This document shows positions 33,381 to 42,200 of a stretch of 64,000 nt of DNA, one piece after another. The notes under the pieces were generated by a model that saw nothing but the letters and a program-made list of their open reading frames with translations, had not been told where the DNA came from and searched no databases. Numbering within the stretch: the stretch's first letter is position 1; every line of letters starts with the position of its first letter. Made by a program: the position numbers and the translations under genes. Source of the stretch: Winogradskyella undariae (lineage in GTDB: Bacteria; Bacteroidota; Bacteroidia; Flavobacteriales; Flavobacteriaceae); contig NZ_JABTEL010000012.1 of assembly GCF_013285155.1 (NCBI RefSeq), positions 1 to 64,000 of the forward strand, in the 5' to 3' direction.

Positions 33381-34403
33381 ATGTACAATAAAATTGTATT
33401 GCCTTTTATAGGCATTATTTTGCTATGCTCTAATGTGGGTGTCGCACAAGAAGATCAATGGACTTCAGCAAGACCAGATGGTCACGCACCTATAAGTGTT
33501 ATGGGTGACCATTATCATAAAAAAGGAGAATTTATGTTGTCTTATAGGTATATGCCTATGTGGATGGATGGAAATTTTCAGTCTTCAAATGATATATCAA
33601 ATGAAGATATTTATGAAGATTATATGATTGCACCACAAAAAATGAGTATGGATATGCATATGCTCGGTGTAATGTATGCACCTTCAGACCAAATTACATT
33701 AATGGTAATGGGGAGTTATATTACCAATTCTATGGATTTAAAAACAGGAGCGGGTGTTGATTTCTTAACAGAATCGGGTGGATTAGGAGATTTAACAGTA
33801 TCTAGCCTTATTAAAATAATGAATCGTAATAGACAGTCGTTACATGGTAATGTTGGAGTTTCTATTCCTACAGGAGATATTGATCAGCGTGATGCAACAC
33901 CAATGGCAGATAATGCTCAATTAGCTTACCCAATGCAATTAGGAAGTGGAACTTGGGATCCGAGTTTGGGGTTAACTTATTTAGGACAGTCAGATAAATT
34001 TTCTTGGGGAGCTCAATCTATTTATAAAGTTAGAATAGGAGAGAATTCTGAAAATTACACATTAGGAAACAGATTTGATGTCGTAGGTTGGGGAGCGATT
34101 AAGCTATCTGAATCTTTTAGTTTATCAACAAGTTTGAGCTATTATGATACTCAAAAAATAGATGGAGTAGATGCTGACTTAAATCCATTGATGATGCCCT
34201 TATTTAATACAGTTAACTCTGGAAGAAGTCAAATAGATGTTGGTTTAGGAACAAATTTTTTAATACCAAAAGGTAGCTTTAAAAATTTACGATTAGCTGC
34301 AGAAGTAAAGATTCCTACCTTTCAGGAAGTTAATGGTATTCAAATGAAAAACACTTTAATGGCAACATTTGGAGTTCAATATGTTATTGGGCATAAAGAA
34401 TAA
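33381..34403 (+). CDS. Met-rich outer-membrane beta-barrel protein (transporter/MetA-phenol-like)
   Basis: 340 residues. Signal peptide to about 22 (GVAQ). The mature part alternates amphipathic strands (GEFMLSYRYMPMWMDGNF, ITLMVMGSYITNS, LTVSSLIKIMNR, GTWDPSLGLTYLG) and ends in a strand before the stop, as in the Phenol_MetA_deg/'transporter' barrel family. The N-terminus is unusually rich in His, Met and Asp (SVMGDHYHKKGEFML, APQKMSMDMHMLGVMYAP), suggesting copper or other soft-metal contact. That functional suggestion is inference. Confidence 0.8.
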   Translation: MYNKIVLPFIGIILLCSNVGVAQEDQWTSARPDGHAPISVMGDHYHKKGEFMLSYRYMPMWMDGNFQSSNDISNEDIYEDYMIAPQKMSMDMHMLGVMYAPSDQITLMVMGSYITNSMDLKTGAGVDFLTESGGLGDLTVSSLIKIMNRNRQSLHGNVGVSIPTGDIDQRDATPMADNAQLAYPMQLGSGTWDPSLGLTYLGQSDKFSWGAQSIYKVRIGENSENYTLGNRFDVVGWGAIKLSESFSLSTSLSYYDTQKIDGVDADLNPLMMPLFNTVNSGRSQIDVGLGTNFLIPKGSFKNLRLAAEVKIPTFQEVNGIQMKNTLMATFGVQYVIGHKE

Positions 34404-34714
34404 TGATGCCTAATTTTCTGTAAAAATAAAACGGCTTAAGTGTAAACTTAAGTCGTTTTGCTTTTACTCTCATATATAAAAAAAATGCTTTTAATAGGTG
34501 TTTAGATTTAGTTATTATTTTAGCAACACAAGTTAAATTAAGCAAAATTCATATATTAATTGTGTTATGATAGATATTGTATAAAACATTAAAAAAATGA
34601 AGAGAACCCTTTGATTTAGAAACTAAAGAAGTTTAAAAAACATATCTTCGTAAGGATAGAATTATAATTGCATCAGGTAAATATTATAAAACAATTTTAA
34701 TTAATACCATACGC
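34404..34714. other. Intergenic region with terminator and possible coding remnant
   Basis: Apart from the terminator at 34428-34459, no gene. At 34597-34714 the plus strand shows REPFDLETKEV and, one frame over, KTYLRKDRIIIASGKYYKTI running in frame into the next gene's ATG. It reads like the frameshifted tail of a decayed gene, but no family was recognised and it may be chance. Confidence 0.35.
34428..34459 (+). terminator. Terminator after the Met-rich outer-membrane protein gene
   Basis: AAAACGGCTTAAG and CTTAAGTCGTTTT form a strong stem with one mismatch and an adjacent T-rich run, 25 bp after the stop. Confidence 0.88.
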
Positions 34715-35008
34715 ATGACAATATTCAAAGTGAAAAATCTGATATTTTTAATTTTAATCTTTTTTTTAGGAACATTTTCGGCTATTGCTCAGATAAATGT
34801 TTTTGATCAAGATTATTATAGCGTAATTAAAAATAAAACTATGAAATTTAGTCAGGTTGAAAATATGGTTTATATCACAGGTTGTGAAGCACTTGATAAA
34901 TGTGATGCAAAACCAAATACTGAACTTATTATAGAAAGAGATTCATTAGTGGGTGATAGTCCAATTTCTAGTGAAACGGAGGTTAGTGAAAAAGCAAAAT
35001 TATATTAA
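34715..35008 (+). CDS. Small exported protein of unknown function
   Basis: 97 residues. N-terminal hydrophobic signal (NLIFLILIFFLGTFSAIAQ), then a mostly beta segment (DQDYYSVIKNKTMKFSQVENMVYITGCEALDKCDAKP) with two Cys, and an acidic tail. No family recognised. It is 24 bp upstream of a plug-like lipoprotein gene on the same strand, so co-transcription is likely. The two Cys may form a disulfide in the periplasm. Unknown function; the calling as coding rests on the good signal sequence and clean ORF. Confidence 0.6.
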   Translation: MTIFKVKNLIFLILIFFLGTFSAIAQINVFDQDYYSVIKNKTMKFSQVENMVYITGCEALDKCDAKPNTELIIERDSLVGDSPISSETEVSEKAKLY

Positions 35009-35032
35009 TAATCCTTTTATTAAACCTAAACA

Positions 35033-35512
35033 ATGTCTAAAATTATATTTTTAATTTTTATTTCAATTTTATTTTCTTGTAGTGGGATAAAAACGGTAAA
35101 CTATGATAAAGCACGAAAGCTTAATTTAAAGAAGGGCTACAAGACAGTACTTAATGAAAATGAAGAAATTGATTTAAAAAAGTATTATTTAGCCCCAAAG
35201 AATATTTCTAAAGTTACAGTAGATAGAAAATCTGAAATTATAAAAATATCTCAAATTAATTCAGCTACAGAATCATTCAGTATATCTGAAATAGAATCAA
35301 AAAAATTTAAGTCTAGATATAAAATTCAAACTAATGATAGTATTTCATTAGTTATTTTGAATGGAATTCTTGTTGAGGGAAATGACAAAAAAAAATATAA
35401 AATTGATTATGATGTTGTTAAAACAGTAACATTATTAAAAGATGCAAGTTCTACAATTCTAAATTGTGGAAGTAATGATGGTGTAAATGTATTATTAATA
35501 ACTACAGAATAA
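35033..35512 (+). CDS. Lipoprotein with TonB-plug-like C-terminus
   Basis: 159 residues. Lipobox ILFSC (Cys16). The N-terminal half is basic and unrecognised. The C-terminal 35 residues (VKTVTLLKDASSTILNCGSNDGVNVLLITTE) closely follow the end of a SusC/TonB plug domain, where the usual pattern is 'VLKDASATAIYGSRGANGVIIITT'. A plug motif on a stand-alone lipoprotein suggests a protein that mimics or docks on a TonB receptor, or a fragment of one. No carboxypeptidase-like domain or barrel is attached. It follows the 34715 gene by 24 bp. Confidence 0.75.
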   Translation: MSKIIFLIFISILFSCSGIKTVNYDKARKLNLKKGYKTVLNENEEIDLKKYYLAPKNISKVTVDRKSEIIKISQINSATESFSISEIESKKFKSRYKIQTNDSISLVILNGILVEGNDKKKYKIDYDVVKTVTLLKDASSTILNCGSNDGVNVLLITTE

Positions 35513-35729
35513 AAAGACAAGTATAAATTGGGCAAAGACCGAGTATAGATTATTTAAGGGGGAAATCTCTTAATATATAAAATCCGTTTTTAAATAACCA
35601 TATAATTTGTTAGATTAATATTTAAAGGTGAAGATGTTATTGGGCGCAGTCTTTACATGAATAAATAAGTGTTTATTACACATGATTCATAGAAAATTCT
35701 GTAATTTTGAAAATTAATTTTTGAAGCAT

Positions 35730-36107
35730 ATGACTTACCAAAATGATTTTATTGTTTTCTGGGAAAAAGTAAAAGAAAGTATTGAAGCAGGAACATTTGC
35801 CAAATTAACGATGGCCAAAACTATTGGTAAACTTGAGCTGAAAAATATATTTCTTAGACCTATATATTCTGATGATGAATTTCAGGTTTTACTTAAATAC
35901 AGTTTTAGATCAAGGGAGACTGAAGATATTGAAGAAGAAATGACTTTAGAAGACGCATTAGTGATTCTAAAATCGCATTTAAAAACTACTTTTTTAACTG
36001 TTATATTATTTTCTACAACAAAGGATGTTACTTTTAAAGTGAATAAAAAAGGGATTGGTACTATTACAGAGAATCACCCGACTTTTAAAAACGTTACCCA
36101 AGCGTAG
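35730..36107 (+). CDS. Conserved hypothetical protein
   Basis: 125 residues from ATG 35730; the open frame starts three codons earlier at a TTG that is less likely. No signal or membrane segment. Reads MTYQNDFIVFWEKVKESIE and then mixed alpha/beta with TMAKTIGKLELKNIFLRPIYSDDEF, FRSRETEDIEEEMTLEDAL and a C-terminal NHPTFKNVTQA. Conserved-looking but I recognise no family. It stands alone between the lipoprotein gene and the next hypothetical. Probably cytoplasmic. Confidence 0.75.
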   Translation: MTYQNDFIVFWEKVKESIEAGTFAKLTMAKTIGKLELKNIFLRPIYSDDEFQVLLKYSFRSRETEDIEEEMTLEDALVILKSHLKTTFLTVILFSTTKDVTFKVNKKGIGTITENHPTFKNVTQA

Positions 36108-36268
36108 TGTTTTGTAGTTTATTTTTTATTTTAGAAATTATTTGATTCTAATATATGACTATCATCTAAAGAACAACTAACTTTGCCAATGCCTACTGAA
36201 GCTGTTTCAGTACATCTGTTTTAGTGTTTAAAACAGATTTTTTATGATTTAAGTGAATTAAGAATACT

Positions 36269-36610
36269 ATGGAAAAGAACGAATTTTTAGAACAACATAT
36301 ATTTACAGGTTTAGAGAACATCAATGATGGTTACGAATCTGAAGCAACACATTATTTTTCAGAATTAGATTTTGCTACCGTTTTAGAACGTGCAGCACAT
36401 TTTGGTCTTGGAATCTATAGTATTGAAGCACGCCTAGATGGTGAAGTTTTTGGAACTTCTGGTCATGATAAAGCAAAGAAAAAAGCTACAGATCCAAAAT
36501 GGTACACGCAAGCGTTATCAGATTTTAAGAAACGCCAAGCCGGTTTGGCATATGGAGCAACTTACAAAGTGTCTCAAAAACTTTTAGATCGTAAAAGTGA
36601 TAGTGAGTAA
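36269..36610 (+). CDS. Conserved hypothetical protein
   Basis: 113 residues without signal or membrane segment. Mostly helical with FLEQHIFTGLENINDGYES, then LERAAHFGLGIYSIEARLDGEVFG and a Lys-rich GHDKAKKKATDPKWYTQALSDFKK. The family is unrecognised. It is followed by a wobble-rich terminator like the one after ferredoxin. Basic C-terminal half could bind nucleic acid, but this is speculation. Confidence 0.72.
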   Translation: MEKNEFLEQHIFTGLENINDGYESEATHYFSELDFATVLERAAHFGLGIYSIEARLDGEVFGTSGHDKAKKKATDPKWYTQALSDFKKRQAGLAYGATYKVSQKLLDRKSDSE

Positions 36611-36641
36611 GCTTTAGAAAACAATTTTTATATTAGAATAG

Positions 36642-36674
36642 AGATCCTGAGCCTTTGGTTTGGGATTTTTTTTT
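36642..36674 (+). terminator. Terminator after the 36269 gene (same type as 32797)
   Basis: GATCCTGAGCC and GGTTTGGGATT pair with G-U wobbles around TTT, followed by a T-run of nine. The sequence matches the 32797 terminator in nearly every stem position. Confidence 0.72.
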
Positions 36675-36703
36675 GGATTATAAAACGTCTTTCTTATTAG
36701 TTG

Positions 36704-36720
36704 TTTTTTTTTTTTTTTTT
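36704..36720. repeat. Homopolymer T17
   Basis: Seventeen consecutive T in non-coding DNA. Long homopolymers are prone to slippage and to assembly error; nothing coding depends on it here. Confidence 0.9.
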
Positions 36721-36842
36721 GAAATCTACATTATAAGATTACATTATAATTATTACAGAAGAGGTATTCTAGGGGGTGTCATATTATGATGTTTTTGTGT
36801 CTGATTTGCGATAATTTACTCGGAGTGTAGTTCTTACAAAAT

Positions 36843-36882
36843 AAAAAATGACTTTTACAAAAATTAAGTAAAAGTCATTTTT
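36843..36882 (-). terminator. Terminator of the arylsulfotransferase-like gene
   Basis: AAAAATGACTTTTAC and GTAAAAGTCATTTTT form a perfect 15-bp stem with a 9-nt loop and flanking A/T runs, 17 bp from the stop of the leftward gene. Confidence 0.9.
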
Positions 36883-36898
36883 ATAAATGCTTTGTTTT

Positions 36899-38164
36899 TT
36901 AATTCACTCCTAAAAAAGAAAGTCTATCGTCATCTACAGGTATGGCGTAAACTCTCCAAAGAGTATCGTACCCGGCATATTTCCATAAAACTTCACCGCT
37001 ATTAGAAACTTCCCAAACTGTTCCATCTCTACCTTCAGCAATAAGTGTATTTCCGTTAGGAGTTCTTACTGCGCCTCCTAATCCAGAGCTGTATAGTTCT
37101 GAATCGGTGAATGACCATACCAATTCTGGTTCGTTATCTTGACCCGCAATAAGTTGATACGGAGGATTCAATTGATATTCAAAAACAGCTGATTGGTTAT
37201 CATAAATATTGTTAGAAAACACTAACATGTTCCCTGTATCTAATAAATTAGGATAATGTACATCGTTTATGGTTACTTCTCCTACGTTATCGTAAGCTAA
37301 TGGGTTACCAAAACGGTACACTAAATCTCCACCTAAATTATAGTTTCCACCCGTACTTGTTGCTGCTTGAGCTGTGGTTGTGCTGTGGTCTATAACCCAT
37401 ATCTCGCTATAGTTATTAATTGTGAGATAAATAATGTTATTTGTTTCATCTACAGTAATACCATTAGCGTGCATAATATCTCCATTGGCTTGCCCACTGT
37501 TGTAGTTAATGTCTATTTTGTTAGGGTTGTCTTGTACGGTACCATAATTAAGTTTAGTACTGTTATGATCTTGAATTAAATGATCTGTAGCATGCCACTC
37601 CCAAACGATTTCTTGGGTTACAGGATTCATTTCTATTATGGCTTCAGGATAAATGTCTTGACTTCCTGAAAATCCCATTTCGGACGCATCACTTACCAGA
37701 AGTTGTTCCCATACCGGGAATATTATATTTCCATTAGATAAGTAATCTACATCATGATGGGCTGTTTGTGTGGTGGTGCTATAAGACACCTCCCAATCTG
37801 TTGTTTGGTCGGCATTTATTTTTTGAAATACACCACCATATCCTCCAAAGGTAATGGCCGCATCGTTGGCTTTTAGACACACTAACATACTACCGTCATC
37901 TAATAGACTGGCATCATTGCCTATTGCGGCATCAAAGTTCCAACTAAATATTTCATCACCATCATGATTAATTATATCTGCACCTTGCCCTGTTTGGTCT
38001 ACCACCAAAACATAGGTTGAGGTATCTGTTCCTGTTGTAGTATCGGTATCACTACCGTCGCTACTTTCAATATCATCATCATTACATGCTGTAAATAGTG
38101 CCATAATGGCTAATAATACTAAAGGCTTAGCAATGGCTGAATTTATTCTCATTGTATTTTTCAT
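36899..38164 (-). CDS. Arylsulfotransferase-like lipoprotein
   Basis: 421 residues. Signal and lipobox FTAC (Cys27), then an acidic/Thr-rich linker. From about 50 a six-bladed propeller typical of arylsulfate sulfotransferases: DQTGQGADIINHDGDEIFSW, SLLDDGSMLVCLKAND, HHDVDYLSNGNIIFPVWEQ, PVTQEIVWEWHATDHLI, HANGITVDETNNIIYLTINN, and the end AVRTPNGNTLIAEGRDGTVWEVS with VLWKYAGYD. Two His (HHD and DHLI near the middle) could be active-site residues, but the exact ones were not aligned. Either ASST activity or a binding-only propeller is possible. Confidence 0.85.
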   Translation of the reverse strand: MKNTMRINSAIAKPLVLLAIMALFTACNDDDIESSDGSDTDTTTGTDTSTYVLVVDQTGQGADIINHDGDEIFSWNFDAAIGNDASLLDDGSMLVCLKANDAAITFGGYGGVFQKINADQTTDWEVSYSTTTQTAHHDVDYLSNGNIIFPVWEQLLVSDASEMGFSGSQDIYPEAIIEMNPVTQEIVWEWHATDHLIQDHNSTKLNYGTVQDNPNKIDINYNSGQANGDIMHANGITVDETNNIIYLTINNYSEIWVIDHSTTTAQAATSTGGNYNLGGDLVYRFGNPLAYDNVGEVTINDVHYPNLLDTGNMLVFSNNIYDNQSAVFEYQLNPPYQLIAGQDNEPELVWSFTDSELYSSGLGGAVRTPNGNTLIAEGRDGTVWEVSNSGEVLWKYAGYDTLWRVYAIPVDDDRLSFLGVN

Positions 38165-38811
38165 AGGATCTATGTTTTATGTTATGTATTTAGATGCTGT
38201 TTATAATAAAAACACTCGCTTAATTATGAGAATTTTGTTGGTTTGTGTTGTAATTGTTTGTGATTTAGAGTGTTGTGTTTTTTTTATAATAAGTTGTTTT
38301 GTCTATTTACCATTGTGCTTATTAATTATTGAATAGATTTGACTCCTTTTAAATTTTTAGGTCTAAAGGGTGAACTTTTTATCGTTATAACTATTGAAAA
38401 AAACTGATCAGAGTAGTTCTTAGTAAACTTTAAATTATAACTCAATATCAGATTCATCTGTTTTGTAAGGTTTTTATATTAAGAAAAGAACAGTTAATAA
38501 AGGCGGGGCTATAAAATAACCTTACAAGTTTGTTAATTTATTTGTAGATTTCGTTTGAAAATTAATGGTAATAATTTATTAACTATTTTTAATACTATAG
38601 CTCTAGTTTTATAACGTTTAATGTGCTTAATTTGATGCTTTATAAAACCAAAAAAGCGTTGTGAATATATTTTATAAGGGTTAATTAATGCTTTAATAAA
38701 ATAAAGTTACTTTTATAATTCTTAAATTTTTAATATTAATTTGCATCTTGTAAGAATATTGTTTTAAATCACTTGATTGGGAGATATATGCCCATCTTAA
38801 AACTCTATAAT
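38165..38811. other. Long gene-free region
   Basis: About 650 bp without a credible gene in any frame. It is the upstream region of the leftward arylsulfotransferase-like gene and of the rightward receiver-kinase operon. AT-rich, no notable repeat or RNA structure seen. Confidence 0.55.
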
Positions 38812-39258
38812 ATGGAAAATACTAAGTTTCACCTTTTGCTTGCTGATGATGATATTGACGATTGCGACTTCTTTGCGGAAGCTGTAAGCGAAATATCTAG
38901 TACCCTTACACTTTCGGTTTTAAATGACGGTGTAGCTCTTATGGATTTTTTATTGGCAGCGGACAACCCTGTTCCTAATCTTGTTTTTTTAGATATTAAT
39001 ATGCCTCGAAAATCAGGGAGCGAATGTTTAGAAGCTATGAAGTCTTCCGTTAAATTAAAGGCTATTCCTGTTGTTATTTATTCTACTTCGTTAGATCGTA
39101 CGGTTGTTAATCATCTTTATGATTTAGGCGCTCATTATTACATACAAAAGCCCTGTGAATTCACTAATATAAAAAAGGCGATTACTAAAGCCATTTCTCA
39201 GATTACTGAGCTTGAAACGCCAGAGCGTTCGAGAGCTCAATTTATTATTGAACCTTAA
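38812..39258 (+). CDS. Single-domain response regulator
   Basis: 148 residues from the ATG at 38812. An upstream in-frame ATG at 38788 and a TTG at 38773 exist, but FHLLLADDD begins the domain cleanly. Receiver only: acidic ADDDIDD near 11, phospho-acceptor Asp61 in LVFLDINMP, the Thr/Ser position YSTS near 98, and Lys in YIQKPCEF near 120. No output domain, so it acts by protein interaction. The kinase gene begins 8 bp after its stop, so it is co-transcribed with the seven-PAS histidine kinase and is likely its partner. Confidence 0.9.
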   Translation: MENTKFHLLLADDDIDDCDFFAEAVSEISSTLTLSVLNDGVALMDFLLAADNPVPNLVFLDINMPRKSGSECLEAMKSSVKLKAIPVVIYSTSLDRTVVNHLYDLGAHYYIQKPCEFTNIKKAITKAISQITELETPERSRAQFIIEP

Positions 39259-39265
39259 TTATTCC

Positions 39266-42200
39266 ATGAGTATTAAAGCTGAACAATTTAATTTTTTAGA
39301 AGGAGGCGGTACTATTGGAGCCCACATTAGAACTAAAGATTGGACTACTACGTCTTTAGGAGCCCCAGAAACTTGGCCAGAGTCTTTAAAGATTATGGTA
39401 AGGACTATGTTAGACCATCCTTTTGGAATGTGTATTGCCTGGGGCTCCTCATACACTCAAATTTACAATACGGGTTATCTTCAGCTATTAGATCGTACTA
39501 AATACCCTGATGGTTTAGGACGAAGTATAAGAGACACTTTGGCGGAAGTTTGGGATCTTATTGGTACACTGTTAGATAAGGCGATGAAAGGCGAAGCCGC
39601 TCGGTTTTCAGATTTTTTGCTGCCTTTAAATCAGAATGGAGACGTTGAAAGTTGCTATTTTGATTTAGCTTTTAGTCCTATTAAGCTAGTCTCTGGAGCC
39701 GTTGGAGGTGTCCTGATCACTATTGTTGATGCGCCCCATAAAAGGCAGGTAGAAGACGAACAAAAGGCTCATGAAAATGAATTGGAGTTTGTATTGGAAG
39801 CCTCTAAACTAGCAACCTACGATTATAACCCACTGACTAACAGATTCACTTGCAACTCCAGATTAAAAGTCTGGTTTGGTTTGCCTGATAAAGCAGAACT
39901 AACACTCAGTGATGCCCTTAATGCCGTTGCTAAAAATGATAAGGAACGTGTTTCTAGTGCTATTAAAGACGTTTTAGAATACCGTTTAGGAGGAAATTAT
40001 GATATTGAATATGCTATTATCAACCCCCTCACCTCAAAAGAAACCATTGTTCATGCCAGAGGTCGTGCTTGGTTTAATGACCATCAAGTAGCTTACAGGT
40101 TAACAGGTACCTTAGAAGATGTAACGGATCGAGTTGTTTCTCGAAAAAAAATAGAAGAAAGCGAACGAAATCTACGCCTTATGATTCTTCAGGCACCCGT
40201 TGCTATATCTATATTTAGAGAGAGTGATTATAAGGTTGAAATTGCGAATAAATACGCTTTAGAATTATGGGGGAAAACAGCAGCTGAGGTTCTTAATATT
40301 TCGATTTTTGATGCCATGCCAGAATTAATCTCTCAAGGTATAAAGGAATTGTTAGATGCTGTATCTGAGACAGGTCGCCGCTACGCGACCTCTGAGCATC
40401 CTCTTCAAATTAAAAGAAAAGGAATTTTAGAGACCATATATATCAATTTTTCTTACGAAGCCCTTTATGATTCTGAATTAAACATTAATGGTGTTATGGC
40501 CATAGGGTATGATGTTACCTCGCAGGTTTTAGCCCGAAAAAAGGTGGAAGAAAGTGAACAAAATATGCGTGCTTTAGTTGATAGTGCACCATTTCCAATA
40601 GGAGTTTTTACAGGGAAGGAGATGCGTATAACGCTTGCTAATCAATCTATTATGGACGTTTGGGGGAAAGGAAATGATGTGGTTGGAGAATTATTTACAA
40701 ATATATTACCCGAAGTTGATAACCTGCCTGTTTTTGAGCAAGTGCAAGAGGTACTGCGAACTGGTGAACCGTTTCATGCTAAAAATGAATATGCAGATAT
40801 TTTAACCAATGGCATTCTTAAGCGTGGTTATTTTAATTATAGTTTTACACCTATTGTTGATGCTGATGGTCAAGTTCATTCTGTAATGAATACAGCTGCA
40901 GACGTTACAGAACTGAATGAAGCTAAACAAAAAGTAGAAGAAAGTGAAAAGCGTTTTAGAAGCTCAGTAATGCAAGCTCCTTTAGGTATTGTTGTTTTTA
41001 GAGGTCCTGAGAATGTTATAGAAATGGCCAATGCTAGTTATTTGCAAATTGTAGATAAAACAGAAACAGAATTCGTAGGGAAACCACTTTTTGAAAGTTT
41101 GCCAGAAGTCGAAGAATCTATAGCTCCTATTATAGCCGCTATTTATGATACCGGAAATGATTTTTATGGTTATGAGTTTCCTATTGGGTTAACCCGTAAA
41201 GGGAAAACAAAAGTTAGCTATTTTAATTTTGTTTACCATCCGTTAAAGGAAAATAATGTTATTACGGGTATTATGGTTGTCGCTACAGAAGTTACAGCCA
41301 CAGTAAAAGCGAAGCATCTTATAGAAGAAAATGAAGAGAAATTAAAACTTGTTATAGAAGCTAGTGAGCTGGGAATTTGGGATTTGAATCTTAGAACCCA
41401 GGCGATGGAAGCATCGGACCGTTGTTATGATATTTTAGGCTTTTCTAATGGTAATGCCTTAACACAAGAAAGGTTAATATCTTTTGTACACCCTGATGAT
41501 GTAGATCTTAGAGAAAAGGCTTTTGAAAAAGCGTTTATTTCGGGTGTATTACATTACCAAGTTCGGATAATAGGAGAAGATCAAGTGCTGCGTTGGAAAG
41601 ATGTAAAAGGCAAAGTTTTTTATGATGCTGATAATGTGCCAGAACGTATGCTTGGTACTGTTAGAGATATTACAGAAGAACGAAACTTTCATCAGCAGTT
41701 ATTAGATCGCGAAGAGAAGTTTAGGCTTTTGGCAGATTCTATGCCGCAATTTATTTGGACCTCAGATCCGGAGGGGCATCTTAATTATTTTAATCAATCG
41801 GTTTTTGATTTTTCAGGATTGACTTTAGAGCAGATAAAAAAAGATGGTTGGTTACAAATGATACACCCCGATGATAGAGCCGAAAATATAAGGGTGTGGA
41901 ATGAGACCATTAACTTGGGCAAGGATTTTTTATTAGAACATCGTTTCCGTAAACATGATGGAGAATACCGTTGGCAGTTAAGCCGTGCTATCCCTCAAAA
42001 GGATGCTGATGGAGTTATTAAAATGTGGGTAGGTACCAGTACCGACATTCAAGAACAAAAAGAATCTACAACCAAGCTTGAAAAGATGGTGCAGCAGCGT
42101 ACTAACGAGTTGCAACAGAAGAATGTAGATTTGGAAAAAATGAATAAAGAGTTGCAGTCTTTCGTCTATATCTCTAGTCATGATTTGCAAGAACCTTTGC

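Noticed and set aside
36704..36720. T17 as a terminator or regulatory tract
   Set aside because: It has no stem before it and lies after the terminator at 36642; it is noted as a homopolymer only.
38106..38336. 76-codon plus-strand frame over the start of the arylsulfotransferase-like gene
   Set aside because: It overlaps the signal-peptide region of a well-supported gene in antisense and continues into hydrophobic AT-rich DNA.
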